From: Trichoplax adhaerens | Lineage: Eukaryota > Placozoa > Uniplacotomia > Trichoplacea > Trichoplacidae | Assembly (NCBI RefSeq): GCF_000150275.1 | Contig: NW_002060984.1 | Span: forward strand, 141,638 to 170,849 | Length of the DNA stretch: 29,212 nucleotides | Direction of reading: 5' to 3' | Shown here: positions 12,423 to 22,974 of the stretch, in pieces | Numbering within the stretch: the stretch's first letter is position 1 | Layout of the letters: every line of letters starts with the position of its first letter | Translations under genes and position numbers: made by a program | The notes under the pieces: model-generated | Databases searched by the model: none | What the model was told of the DNA's origin: nothing | Seen by the model: the letters and a program-made list of their open reading frames with translations, nothing else

Positions 12423-12569
12423 ATGGAGCAAATCAGGACTGGAGCTGGGTCCAATCTCGACAATGAGTCAACGAAAGACGGTCATGACTGTGTAAACATG
12501 GGATCTATTTACTGGTGGCAGTCAGTTCTGAGAATTAGATCATCCTTGAGAAAGACGTTCCATTATTAA
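12423..12569 (+). other. 48-codon ORF in a GC-richer islet
   Basis: An ATG-initiated frame of 48 codons with mixed, protein-like composition, including MEQIRTGAGS near its start and a WW pair in the middle. It sits in a local islet visibly richer in G and C than its flanks. I recognise no family. It lies about 320 bp before the assembly gap and next to a diverged direct repeat, so it may be part of a repeat rather than a gene. Confidence 0.2.
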
Positions 12570-12627
12570 TGAGATAAGAAATCAGATAATATACCAATTA
12601 AACATATCCAAAGTATCCGCATGTAAA

Positions 12628-12840
12628 GCATCGAATAGGCACGAGATCAACGCAGCGTCCAAATAAACGTAAGATATACAGTATTTGCAAATCAAAACTA
12701 TGTACTGTAAATATATGACATAGATGATGAAGTATAAAATCCGAAAATAATAATGTGAAGTAATTAAAAAATTTCATTCAAAAACATGGAATAGGCGCGA
12801 GATGCAAGACCAAAATCGCGTAAAATTAAACGTAAGACGA
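12628..12840. repeat. Diverged direct repeat next to the assembly gap
   Basis: Two related segments, about 12628-12676 and 12784-12840, share the blocks gaataggc-cgagat and aaacgtaaga in the same order and orientation. They differ by small indels between the blocks and are offset by about 157 bp. The second ends about 50 bp before the N run, so a longer repeat array collapsed at the gap is plausible but not visible. Confidence 0.5.
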
Positions 12841-12889
12841 TGATTGTTGGTCATAATTGATTATGTCTGAGTAATTAAAGGCCTTTAAT

Positions 12890-12939
12890 NNNNNNNNNNN
12901 NNNNNNNNNNNNNNNNNNNNNNNNNNNNNNNNNNNNNNN
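12890..12939. other. Assembly gap (50 N)
   Basis: Exactly 50 consecutive N. This is a round placeholder length, so the true gap size is probably unknown. Distances across it should not be trusted. Confidence 0.98.
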
Positions 12940-14577
12940 AAAATTTTCCACATCAGAATTACGCGCCATTACCAACATCTTAGCTCTGCTAGATTTTCTA
13001 AGGAGGTTCTGCTCTTTATTTTCAATTACGAACGGTCACCTATTGAGATCCAGGACTGTGTGTAATTGCTACTTTGTAAAATTAAATGCTTACGAAACTT
13101 CAATGTTGCCTTTCAATATAGCTATAGCATGATCAGCTTCTATGGAAATTGCCATAATTAATTCCAATATTTGATCTCTAATTACTGCTTTTTAGTTGTA
13201 AATAAAAGAAGATATGAATGTTGTTGAGCTGGTACTAATTAAACCCGCATGAGAGTGATCAAATACACAATCATAAATGCATCTTTATATATCTAAAGAG
13301 TAAGGCTCGAATTTCAATTTATTAATCTTAAAGCCTAAGAGAATAATTTACAGTGAGGAATTAATTATACTGCACTAGTTACGAAGACGTGAGTTTAGGC
13401 GTAGTAGCTTTCGCAACTATCGCACTATTAGGGGCACAGGAGTTAAAGTAAGACTTGAGGTTTCTTACACTACTGCGGCATTTGGTTATTATCCGTTGAT
13501 AATTGTATGTAATGAGTATTAATAATTAAATGCATTATTTGAATAAACCTCATAAGTTTTTAGTTTAGTAAAGAAACATACTAATATAGATAACTACCGT
13601 ATAGATTACCACAATATTTTTATAAAAAAATTACAAGAGTTGTGATCATTACGTCCTATGTTGTAAAAAGTCTTACGTGGTCAAATAAAACATGAATGAT
13701 ATCATTCTTGCATGTGAAAAGTAGAAATCCAGTTTATAATCTATAGTAAATCCATACGCATTGAGACCATAAACCGCGATCTCCACGAAATATCAACTAG
13801 CTGCAATCATATTCTTATCTTTAAGCTTTTAATTTCATTAAATTGCTTAAGCTTAGTAGTTCGATTATTTAAATTATGAAAAAGTTCCTTATTTAAAGTA
13901 TGAAACTTCTATAAATGATTATGCATTTACTAGTCCTTGGACGTATACTGTACCCAATATTAAAATTAATTGATCATGCCCAATTAGCACACACAGTCTA
14001 AATGGAATAGAAATTATGCAATTCCTTGCTTAGGGTATTTTATTCAGAATCTAATGTTTTATTAGTTAAATTTGTAATCGACAGGGAAAGAATGGATTTT
14101 CAGAAGTTCAAACTGGAAAAATCGTACAAGCGTCGGCATGTATGGATTGACAGACTCATAAATTCTTGATTTAAACGGCTATACTGATATAATACCGTAG
14201 CATTAGTTTACAAGTAAAGTTAGTTCTACACACACATAATAATGTGAATATGCGTTAAAGTTGATGTGCTATCAAGATGACATTTATTTACTATGCATAT
14301 CAGTGTTGATTAACGTTCAGAAATAAAGCAATGGAATAAGGGGTTGTTACGATGCGTAAGCTCGTCCTAATTATTGAGTAATATTAAATGTTGTTTGTGT
14401 GGATTGACGTTTTATTAATTGTCATTTCTTCATACACTATAATCTGCTTAATCTTTCAGGAGTTTCTGACGAGACTATAAAAGGCTGGTACCTGAAGATT
14501 CCTTTTTAGTTAGTTAGTTCGTTAGTAGGTTGGATAGTCAACTAATTTTTCAATTGATATTTAATTGTAAAGACTAT

Positions 14578-14596
14578 AATCTTGGGTGCCAAGATT
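14578..14596. repeat. Compact hairpin, 8-bp stem with 3-nt loop
   Basis: aatcttgg (14578-14585) pairs perfectly with ccaagatt (14589-14596) around the loop gtg. No neighbouring gene gives it a role. Confidence 0.4.
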
Positions 14597-14772
14597 CCTT
14601 CAGTAATAAATGATAGTAAATCTCTGACTATCTCGTCTACATCATCTGTGACGCTATAATTATACCATAGTATTCGGTCGTTGGAACTGAATTATTTGGT
14701 GATATAGCTAATCTCGCCTCTTTAAGTTAGTAAGTAGCGTTCTCCACCAGGATTGGCATGTGTAGACTACTT

Positions 14773-14797
14773 TGTCACTCACTAGTAGTGTGTGACA
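14773..14797. repeat. Near-perfect 25-nt palindrome
   Basis: Six pairs (tgtcac/gtgaca), one T-T mismatch, then four more pairs (cact/agtg) around a central agt-type turn. It lies in a locally GC-richer patch (about 14730-14860) with no ORF. It could be a binding site or a structured RNA element; function unknown. Confidence 0.4.
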
Positions 14798-16051
14798 GGG
14801 GTAGAGCAAAAAATAATAGCTCCGACCAGATAGGCGTATAGCCTTTTTAAGTGAGACATCCTTTCATATTGCAAATTTACATATGTCACGGTATCTTTAT
14901 GATTGTAACAATTACGGCATTTATTTTTACAACAATTTTACCATCCAGAAACTACCCAGAACAAAGCTACTGCTGTAAAGGTTTTCTTCTCATTTTGATA
15001 GTCCCTATACTGTAAGTAACTAATATTCGCGACTCATGAATAAGTAAATAAACTACAGGAATTATAGTGACATAAGGTTCAAATTACTTAGTATAGTTAG
15101 TTGAGTAAACAAATAATGTTTTTTCCATCTAATATACTTTTAATTGCAATATTACATATAGCATTCCAGTACATTATTGGGTTTGAGAAACATTCGCCTG
15201 AAAAGAGTTCAAATATAATAAATAATTAAGATTATCATCTACGTACCAGCTACTGAAATTGTTGCTGTTAGGTGCACGATACAGCTTTGATGAGAATTAA
15301 AGATATATATGAATCTTTAAACATACAACAATGGCTATGCGTCGATCAGACTAAACAAAGAATTGTATGTGCTTCTACTGTATTCACTTCGGCCATATGG
15401 ACTTATATTTAATTATCTATGTCTCTTTCTAATTTCAAAATCTCTAAAAGTTCTTATTCGTAATTTTTCGAATATTTTTGCATTGTTTAACAGTAAGATC
15501 ATAAATATTTTCTTAGTATTGCACCCTCTGGCTCTACGTAAAGTATACTGCTGACTGCACAGAATTCGCTGCACATCACAACCGTTATAGTAGAAAGTAC
15601 CATCGAGAGTATATTATGGATTATTTTAAAATCAGTCCTGGCGTATGATTAGGTATCTGGTTCTTCGAAACTATGACCTTTGGTAAGTGATTTTACGGTC
15701 TCTACAACCGTTTCCTATAAAACTGACTTTTTGAGCATCTTACCTTAAGCTTGTTAGCAGTTATTGCAAATACTTGCTTGCGTTAGGTGTCAAGTTTAAC
15801 TTGTTGTACTGCATCGACAATCATTCTCATGGTCATTACTTCTATCCATATTACGTAACAGAATAATTAAAATTCTAGGTTTTAAATATAGTAGATATGG
15901 AGGATAGCTGAAAGAATTAAGTGAACGAAGAGCGCTTTAGAGGATAATGATGTTCTTCATCTGTTATACTATCAACTCTGCCGGAAGTTCTCGAAACTCC
16001 AGGAGACTGATTGACTAAGAAGTATTTGACTTCATCGATAGCTGAATTACG

Positions 16052-16077
16052 CATTTGGGCATATAGTAGCCCAAATG
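16052..16077. repeat. Hairpin, 9-bp perfect stem with 8-nt loop
   Basis: catttgggc (16052-16060) pairs perfectly with gcccaaatg (16069-16077). The GGGC/GCCC core makes it more stable than the AT-rich inverted repeats nearby. No adjacent gene or T-run suggests a role. Confidence 0.4.
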
Positions 16078-18750
16078 AAGAGCCATTTAAAAGTTTAAAT
16101 ATGCAGCGAGTTGGAGTAAATACTAAAGGGGTGTATCAAGTTAGGACGACTCCCAGTCACCGTTGTTAAAAATATATTTCAACGAGATAATAAATGGCAG
16201 ATTTCATGTTTGATGATAATGTAAAATCCATTAGCTTTTAATTTTTAATGTACAGCGATAGTATTAGAAAATAATTGTCTAATTAAGTGCGTGGCAGTAT
16301 TTGTATTTTGACTGACTAAGGTAGAATATTGTATAAGTTATTTTAGTGACTAAGTCGTGATGTTTAAAGGTTATTTTCTGGATTTTATAAAGTTTAAAAG
16401 TTAGAACATTCTGTTAGAAATAAGATTTGATATCTTTAATAGTTGGCATATTAGCTTTATAACATTTTGTAAAGAAATCTTAAGATAAGCCTTGTCTGAT
16501 CTTTGAGTAATTTTTGTTTTAAAAGATGGAAAGCACTTTTCTTATGTTAATTTTAAGAATGATTAGAAAATTCTGATCCTGTACAATACTAACAAAGGTA
16601 GATTACTAAAATATAACCTAGATCTCATATGTTAATATAACAACCAGGACAGATTTATAATTCATGTTGATCTACCAAAACCTAACACCAGTAGCGAAGA
16701 TAAGTATCCTCCATAGATACAAATCACGTAATAAATCCTCTCGAGCAAATATTTCTCAAGCTATCTTCATCAAAATTCTTTTATGTAATAGTTTAAATTA
16801 TATTATTGTGCAGTAAAGGACCGACAAGCGAATCCTTTATAACTTTAAATACGAAATTATTCTTACTTTACTGTAGAAAATGAGTAGAAAGTGATAGTAT
16901 CCTTTAGTGTTACCTTGTCAAGGCAAGGCATTGGCATCTTTCCTATTTTACTACTTTATAAGGTTTTATATAGATTACTATCTGAATATTTTATGAGCAA
17001 TCGCCTAATTTAAAGAAAGGGCGTTTGATAGTCTATTGAGATTAAAATAAATTTGAAACGACAATAAAACCCTATCCTCAAAGAAAGGACTTTCATAACG
17101 TGTCAGTATCGTATTGCAATGTGCAGTATAGTATAATCCATGCCGTACCGTATACTGTAACACACCATGCTGAAACACCAATTGTCAATGCTAACGCCAA
17201 AAATTAAGTATTAACTGTCGTGAAAGATTTTTGACAATATGCTGATGCTATGCAATAACCGATACTAAGAGCATAGGTTCGCATTTAATTATAATTATTA
17301 ATAATGCCAGATAGCAAATGCTTTATTTTATTATTGTAATTTGCAAATTGCCTATATGTAATTACAATAGTTTTTATTGCCTCGAAGCTTAGAAACAAGC
17401 TTTACATCGTTTACTTTTCAGGCACAGTAGATATTCGCTTGAATAGCTAATTACGGTTATTTTGCAACTTTAAGAAGAATAAACAATATTATATACTATA
17501 AGATTTATATAACGACTCTTTTACATGTAAATTTCATTTAAATCCTACATTATACTACTTAAAATATCTATGAATTAGATGGAAGAGAGTTTGGACTGTT
17601 CAAATAATGAACTTGCAGAGCAGCCTTATTAAGCAGGCATGATTTCATTAAGAAATCATAAGTCTCATGGGTATTAACGTGATAGTTTTAAAAGTGTTGT
17701 GGAGAATTTTAAAAAAGTTTACTAATGTTCACTTCTCATGAAATTAAGAGAAGCGTGTTAAAGATCTCTGATTATCAAGCACTTTAGGCTTTGCAGCACA
17801 TCCTAAAATTCAAGAAGAATTAGTACAGTTATCAATCTTGATTATTCTGCTACAATGTTTTAGCTATAAAAAATCCAATAGAGTGTTTTATTTAATCTTG
17901 AGCCGTATCTATAAACGAATTGAATATGTATTTAGCATTATGAACTTTGATATATACCTAGATACGATATTTACGGGACTTGCTAGACTCAAAGCGATTT
18001 ACTTTCACTTGCATTACAGGGAACGAATATATCAAAAAACTTCAAGTTCTCTTTTAGTTGCTTACCTACTAAATATTCATTTAATAATAGTTTTACATAT
18101 GGTAAAAGTTTAATAATACTGTGTGATTAAAGTTATCGGTGCGAGGCCTATGGCCAATGCGTGTATATCTTAGTACTGATTGTGAAAGCTAGGGGCATAT
18201 CAAGGTTGTTAAGATCGACCAGAAAAAAATTTTTTATAATGCTAAACTGTAACTATTATAAATTAACCTACAGTATATTCATCCAAATAAATAATTGTGG
18301 TCCCACTAAAAACTCAACGCTACCGCAATCATCGATACATTGATCCAAACCTTTAAATTTATTACATAATTTGTTACTTGCAGGCAATACGGACAATTGT
18401 GCTATGAATTCTATTCTTATAGAGTATAATTACGAAATTTTGTGTAAAGACATTTTATAGAAAGCCCAATACTTCGAATAAATTTCATAAAATCGCTTAA
18501 TGTGTTAACATGTACATCATCAAACTTTGAAAACGTAATTGAGATTCGATATAACCTAAAATATTAATTCTACATTTGTTACAAATACATTTTAACATTG
18601 AGCTAACGATTGCTTAAGCTGCACATTGAAAGCCTCAAACAAGGAAATTTCATAACAGTGAGAATAAATACTTGATAGCATAATGAATAATCGTCGTAAA
18701 TAATATACACACCTACATAATCATCAGTATTAACTCGATTAAAGGAAAAG

Positions 18751-19848
18751 TTAATCCAATTGTCTGTCATTAAACTTATCTAGACTGCTCGATATCGCAT
18801 TTATCCTGACAGGTAAGCTATCAACTAAGGAAATAATCTCGTCAACTGCAGTTTTATTCCATAATTTTATAATCTCCCCTTCAAAATCTACCGGCATTAT
18901 TGAAGGAATATTGATAAGCTTAGATTTAATGCCTGTCCATACATCTTCAAGTGGATTAAGTGCAGCATTATGGCTTGGCCAAGATTGTATTTCAAGTCCA
19001 AAACGTTCCTGGCTTAACTCATTAATAACTTTACCACGTCGACCTGGCAGCCTACAGCCTATACATATGAATGCTCTATCCAAAGATGATAAATAAGGTA
19101 ATAGGTATTTTTCGTACATGTCAACATAGGCTGTAGCTCCCAAATATTTTGCAATCCTAATGACTGGTCCGACGCTTTCACAACTGATACAGCCCCAAAG
19201 AGTTATGACAGTGCAGCATCTATGCAAGGAAAGATTGCCATCCTTATTGATATCCCGATCAATTGCTTCTCGATTTCGACTAGAAATTCTAGCAGAAGAG
19301 CTTAGTATCTTCGTAATATCAAACTTACTCTCGCCAATCCAAACAACTTTACGCCAGTCAGGTATTTTCCACTCTTTGAGTGTTGAAACCCAACTCTTCT
19401 CTAATTGAATATTTTGAACTGCTAATTCTTTTTTTTTTACCGTCGGGTTCCTGAGAGAAAATTCCGTTTGAGAGTTATTAACACTTTTATCTGTTTCCTT
19501 ATCAACATCTTCAATATTTGTCGCAGAAAGCTGAGTAGTTAAATTTACATTAGGACTCATCGATTTTGAGCTAGCAGGAGTCTGAATACTTAAACTGACA
19601 TTAGGATTCATAGATCTCGAGTTTTGTAGAAGAAAATTAATGACTCCTGAATTATCTTGATCTAGTGCAATCTTAATTTTTGGACGAACCACTTTTGAAT
19701 TCCTGCCTCTCAATTTGTAGTATGTTCCAGTGACCTTTGAATATGGCAAATCTAGTTTTTGAGCGATTTCCTTGAACTTTACACCTTGTTTACGTAATAA
19801 TAGTATACGAATTTCATCACTCTCTTGTAATTCTTTCGTCGAACTCAT
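18751..19848 (-). CDS. Tc1/mariner-derived protein, two catalytic aspartates lost
   Basis: A 365-aa single-exon ORF. The first ATG is at 19848-19846; the frame opens slightly upstream after a TAG at 19863-19861 but has no earlier ATG. Residues about 10-47 form a helix-turn-helix (ILLLRKQGVKFKEIAQKLDLP). Residues about 48-160 are a low-complexity Ser/Asn/Thr linker with a 17-residue tandem duplication, where Tc1 proteins usually carry a second HTH. Residues about 165-315 match the Tc1 nuclease fold: WRKVV, LWGCIS, GPVIRI, YLLPYL, ALNPLEDVW. Canonical FSDES reads WIGES (G172 for Asp), QQDNAPCH reads IGCRLPGR (C265 for Asp), and SPDLNPIE reads NAALNPLE, keeping E301. The fold is preserved but metal-dependent catalysis is very unlikely. 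No terminal repeats were seen. An A10 run in the coding strand (19429-19438) leaves the frame open. A retained DNA-binding role is inference. Confidence 0.86.
   Translation of the reverse strand: MSSTKELQESDEIRILLLRKQGVKFKEIAQKLDLPYSKVTGTYYKLRGRNSKVVRPKIKIALDQDNSGVINFLLQNSRSMNPNVSLSIQTPASSKSMSPNVNLTTQLSATNIEDVDKETDKSVNNSQTEFSLRNPTVKKKELAVQNIQLEKSWVSTLKEWKIPDWRKVVWIGESKFDITKILSSSARISSRNREAIDRDINKDGNLSLHRCCTVITLWGCISCESVGPVIRIAKYLGATAYVDMYEKYLLPYLSSLDRAFICIGCRLPGRRGKVINELSQERFGLEIQSWPSHNAALNPLEDVWTGIKSKLINIPSIMPVDFEGEIIKLWNKTAVDEIISLVDSLPVRINAISSSLDKFNDRQLD
19519..19620 (-). repeat. 51-bp in-frame tandem duplication inside the Tc1-like ORF
   Basis: Two adjacent 51-bp units (19570-19620 and 19519-19569) encode related 17-residue segments sharing the pattern S-x-SM-x-PNV-x-L-x-x-Q. 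At DNA level acattagga(c/t)tcat recurs at exactly 51 bp. The length is a multiple of three, so the frame is kept. Confidence 0.8.
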
Positions 19849-21912
19849 CGTAATCAAGCTCTAATGTTAATTGAGGCTTTAGCTAATGTATGTCTATAGG
19901 ATCCATAAAAATACTATAGAAGAGTTATTCTATAAATCTGCGATAAATCCGATTTCAGTAGTTTGATGTGGATTTAATATAATGCAAGCATCAATGCCAT
20001 CAACTCTAGGAATTGGCAATCTAATTGAAGAAAGAAAACAACCACAATAATGTCGCCATGTTTCAAAATAATTTAAAATCATAAGATGAATTAGGATAAA
20101 TAAATAGACTGCAGCAATATATATGACAATTTTTCTACTATAAAATTTGTATTTCTACCCTGCTATCTAAATACTCAATATCTAATATCTGCGTACTCGT
20201 ATTACAGCGAAGAAATTTGCAGTAATCTTGCGATTGCCATTGAATTTGAGAAGCTAAACATTTCGTGAATTTTAGCAACAGTTTGTTATTGTTCAGTGCA
20301 TAAGCCTATAAATGATAATTAGTATACACTAAAAAGGAGTGAAGAACATTGTAGCTGAGAGTAATCGAAACTAACCCAAGAAAGTAGTGCATAATTAGCA
20401 AAGATCCTTAATTAATTTGACCCATAGAACGAAGATGAACTTTCTATTAATATTAATATTACATCGCTTAGATATAATATTACTGTGATGCGTAATGTAC
20501 TACTTTATGGTTTGATTTAAGAATATTCTAATTCTTGATGACGTGAATAGGATATACGAACCATGGTAATGCATTCACAGTAATACTTTATTTAGCAGAT
20601 TTATTAGCTTAACTAATAAAATAAAAACGAATCTTTTGGAAAAACTACAACAATGGACATTTAACGTATTCGTTCATAGCTGGGTTTTACCAAATGGTAA
20701 TACTGCTCTAATAAATTTCTGGTGGCATAGAGCCTGATCCAATCCTTGAAGAAAAGAATTCACATCAATCAGCCTTCTTTATTTTTATTCTGCAATAAAA
20801 TAACGGGTTAATTAATTAAGTTCATTAGATACTGCGCGTGTAGTGAAATAACGAAATATATTAGCATTGACATTGGTTCATTAATTGAGATATATGATCT
20901 GAATATTCCAGTATTTTAGTAAAACACTTGGATCGTGATTTACTGAATTAACTACAGGTAATTAATGCACTCCAGTTTAAAATCCATTTTTTTATTCTTG
21001 TAACCTAAGACAAGGAGCGTTATTCAATATTGAATTAGCTTAAGGAATTTTCCGTTTTTTTGAGTTCAAATAAAGTTATGGACATGCAGTACTATATAAT
21101 CTTGGACATCGTACGCGAGGATTGTTGCATATAATTCTTAGACATAAATGTATTATACCGTCAATTTAAGCTTATTCACAAATCTGATTAGTGACTTACA
21201 TTATCCAATTTATGGCTTAGTTTTAATACGACAACCTAATACATAATAAATAAATATGAATTTGCCTGGTTTTTTTTAATTTCAACCTTGTAATGCACGA
21301 AGTCACATACGTGTATGGTATTTGTAAGAGTGAAATCGTGCATTTCCGTATTATTAATAATTTTGAAAATTTATCCCCACGAAACTCATAATACAATTTG
21401 CCTAAAAGCTAAGAAGTATTATAACAGGAATCAGTGAGATCTTATAACAGCATGCCTGAATGATCATACTACAACTCGCAACCTTCACTGCTAGACTTTT
21501 GCTAAACCAATAATAATTTATAAGGTATGAGAAGGTTAATTCGATTTATTCCTTTAACTATTACAGGTTAATTTTCGGCATTTTGCTCATTGCACATTAT
21601 ACGAATGCTATTAGCAATCTTACGGATTGTCATGATTACTTGATTTTTGCTTAATCTAAAATATCAAGTAATACTTTTTAGCTTTCTATCAGGGTATAAC
21701 TCATTACAGTACAAAGTAATCTGGACATACTGAAATAATCTTTTTGATTTGTATTTGACAAATTCTAAAAAAGCTTTCAATGTTCTATGATAGCATTTCG
21801 CCACTTAAGAAGACGAAATTACGGTATCACAATGAATAGAATCGCTCCATTATTAATGACTTAATTATTAATTGTAATAGATAAGACAAGTGGCAGATTT
21901 CATTCTTAAGTA
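19849..21912. other. AT-rich gene-free stretch
   Basis: No supportable gene on either strand. This would hold the promoter of the minus-strand Tc1-like ORF, but no clear core promoter could be picked out from the AT-rich background. No inverted copy matching the far side of that ORF was noticed. Confidence 0.55.
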
Positions 21913-22042
21913 AGGGCAATGGAAATTACAGTTGTATCAACTTAACTGTATGGTGGCCTTCTCTGAAAATGAAAAAGAAATGCTTTACTCAAAACTTTGG
22001 ATGCGATTAGCAGCTGCATGGAACGATGTCCATAAAAATCGG
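21913..22042 (+). other. Possible eroded coding exon upstream of the cysteine-rich locus
   Basis: A 43-codon open stretch of strongly protein-like composition (ATG at 21950; KLWMRLAAAWNDVHKNR near its end). It reaches a stop at 22043, but a donor-like G|GTAATT falls at that point. A good acceptor (pyrimidine tract plus TTTACAG) ends at 22139, which would give an intron of about 98 bp. The reading after that acceptor runs only seven codons before a stop, and not into the frame of the cysteine-rich module. I recognise no family. It may be a decayed first exon of the downstream locus or an unrelated fragment. Confidence 0.25.
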
Positions 22043-22219
22043 TAATTATAATCTTTCAAACATGGTAAAAATGCTAACTATTATCATAGCACTGACCAAA
22101 CATATCTTTCCTTAGTCACTTTTCTTCTTATATTTACAGGCTGAAAGAACTCATACTATGAAACATTAGCAGCGTAACATATTTTACTAATTGAAAAGAA
22201 AACTGAGGTTATTCTATAA

Positions 22220-22838
22220 GGTAATAAGGCTAAGAAACAACGTTGTGAAACGGAAGCAAATTCATTTTACTGTATATGTGATTCGTATACCTCTGTATCA
22301 TTTCGATGCCACCTAACACCGAAAGTAATAGAATTATATTTCTACCACTTTAAATTTAAGATTAACAGTCAAGATAAGATTTGGGCACCTATTATTTGCT
22401 GTAAAGGATGTGATAGCTCTGAGATAGTGCTATTCGAAGGAAAGAAATTCTAGGCCATTTGCCATTCCTATGATGTGGCTTACTCCCAACAATCATCCTA
22501 ACGATTGCTATTTTGGGAAGGCAAATATTCCTGGCTGCCCAGACACGATTAATAACAATTTTACGTATCCTAGTGCAACATCAGGCATCTTACCGACACC
22601 GCTTGGCGATAGTATTTCCGTACCAAAACCGTCAACTAGCCAAAATTTACTAGCCTTACGTGATGGTAGCAGTCTTAATTTTCAAGCTTCCACGGAGGTA
22701 TTGAAAGCAAATAATTCTAGCAATGAGCAAACAAAATCTGAAGTCAGTTGCAATAGCAATGAAGTTGTTGATGGCGAAAATGTTAGTAATAACTGGCTCA
22801 TCGTAGACCATCATCAAGTATTTAACCAAAAATCTTAA
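22220..22838 (+). pseudogene. First (diverged) copy of the cysteine-rich arthropod-family module, broken
   Basis: In one frame, 22220-22453 encodes FYCICDSY, LTPKVIELYF and WAPIICCKGC, matching the family N-terminus (YFCYIC, then KxxYxLYFG, then WAPxICCxxC). It then hits TAG at 22451-22453. The homology continues one frame over from 22452 (RPFAIPMMW, NHPNDCYFGKANI, ATSGILPTP) to TAA at 22836-22838, so a frameshift lies between about 22427 and 22452. The second Cys of the CYFC motif is Gly. Beyond the TAA the same frame stays open to 22964. The nuclease-like C-terminal half of the family is absent from this copy; a second N-terminal module and the C-terminal half follow downstream. Function of the family is unknown to me. 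Homology to the 23.5-24.0 kb module is clear by motif order. Confidence 0.75.
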
Positions 22839-22974
22839 GAAAATGAAAGTCACCTCAATACTGTTCATTCTATCGTAAGTAATTATAAAGACAGATACAA
22901 AGACTTCCATGAAGACCTTAGTAGAGCTGTTGTAAACAGATACTTTCGAGAACTATATTATTAACGACTTTAGA

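Larger units (their letters stand above)
12940..18750. other. Long AT-rich gene-free stretch
   Basis: About 5.8 kb without a supportable gene. Frames at 15363-15554, 17838-18113 (91 codons, hydrophobic, TTG start) and 18161-18343 have no recognised motifs and are within what chance gives in DNA of this composition and length. A short TAGT-rich tract lies near 14505-14532. Three GC-containing hairpins at 14578, 14773 and 16052 are listed separately. No RNA gene was recognised. Confidence 0.55.

Noticed and set aside
17838-18113. 91-codon hydrophobic frame, with an upstream stretch (about 17775-17835) faintly like a cytochrome P450 helix
   Set aside because: It starts with TTG, the resemblance covers only about 15 residues without the heme-binding or ExxR motifs, and the length is within chance for this composition.
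18911-19408. Plus-strand frames of 61 and 82 codons opposite the Tc1-like ORF
   Set aside because: They are antisense shadows of a clearly recognised minus-strand coding region.
19849-19857. Three extra N-terminal codons for the Tc1-like ORF
   Set aside because: The first of them is TTG; a eukaryotic start is expected at ATG, and the first ATG is at 19848-19846.
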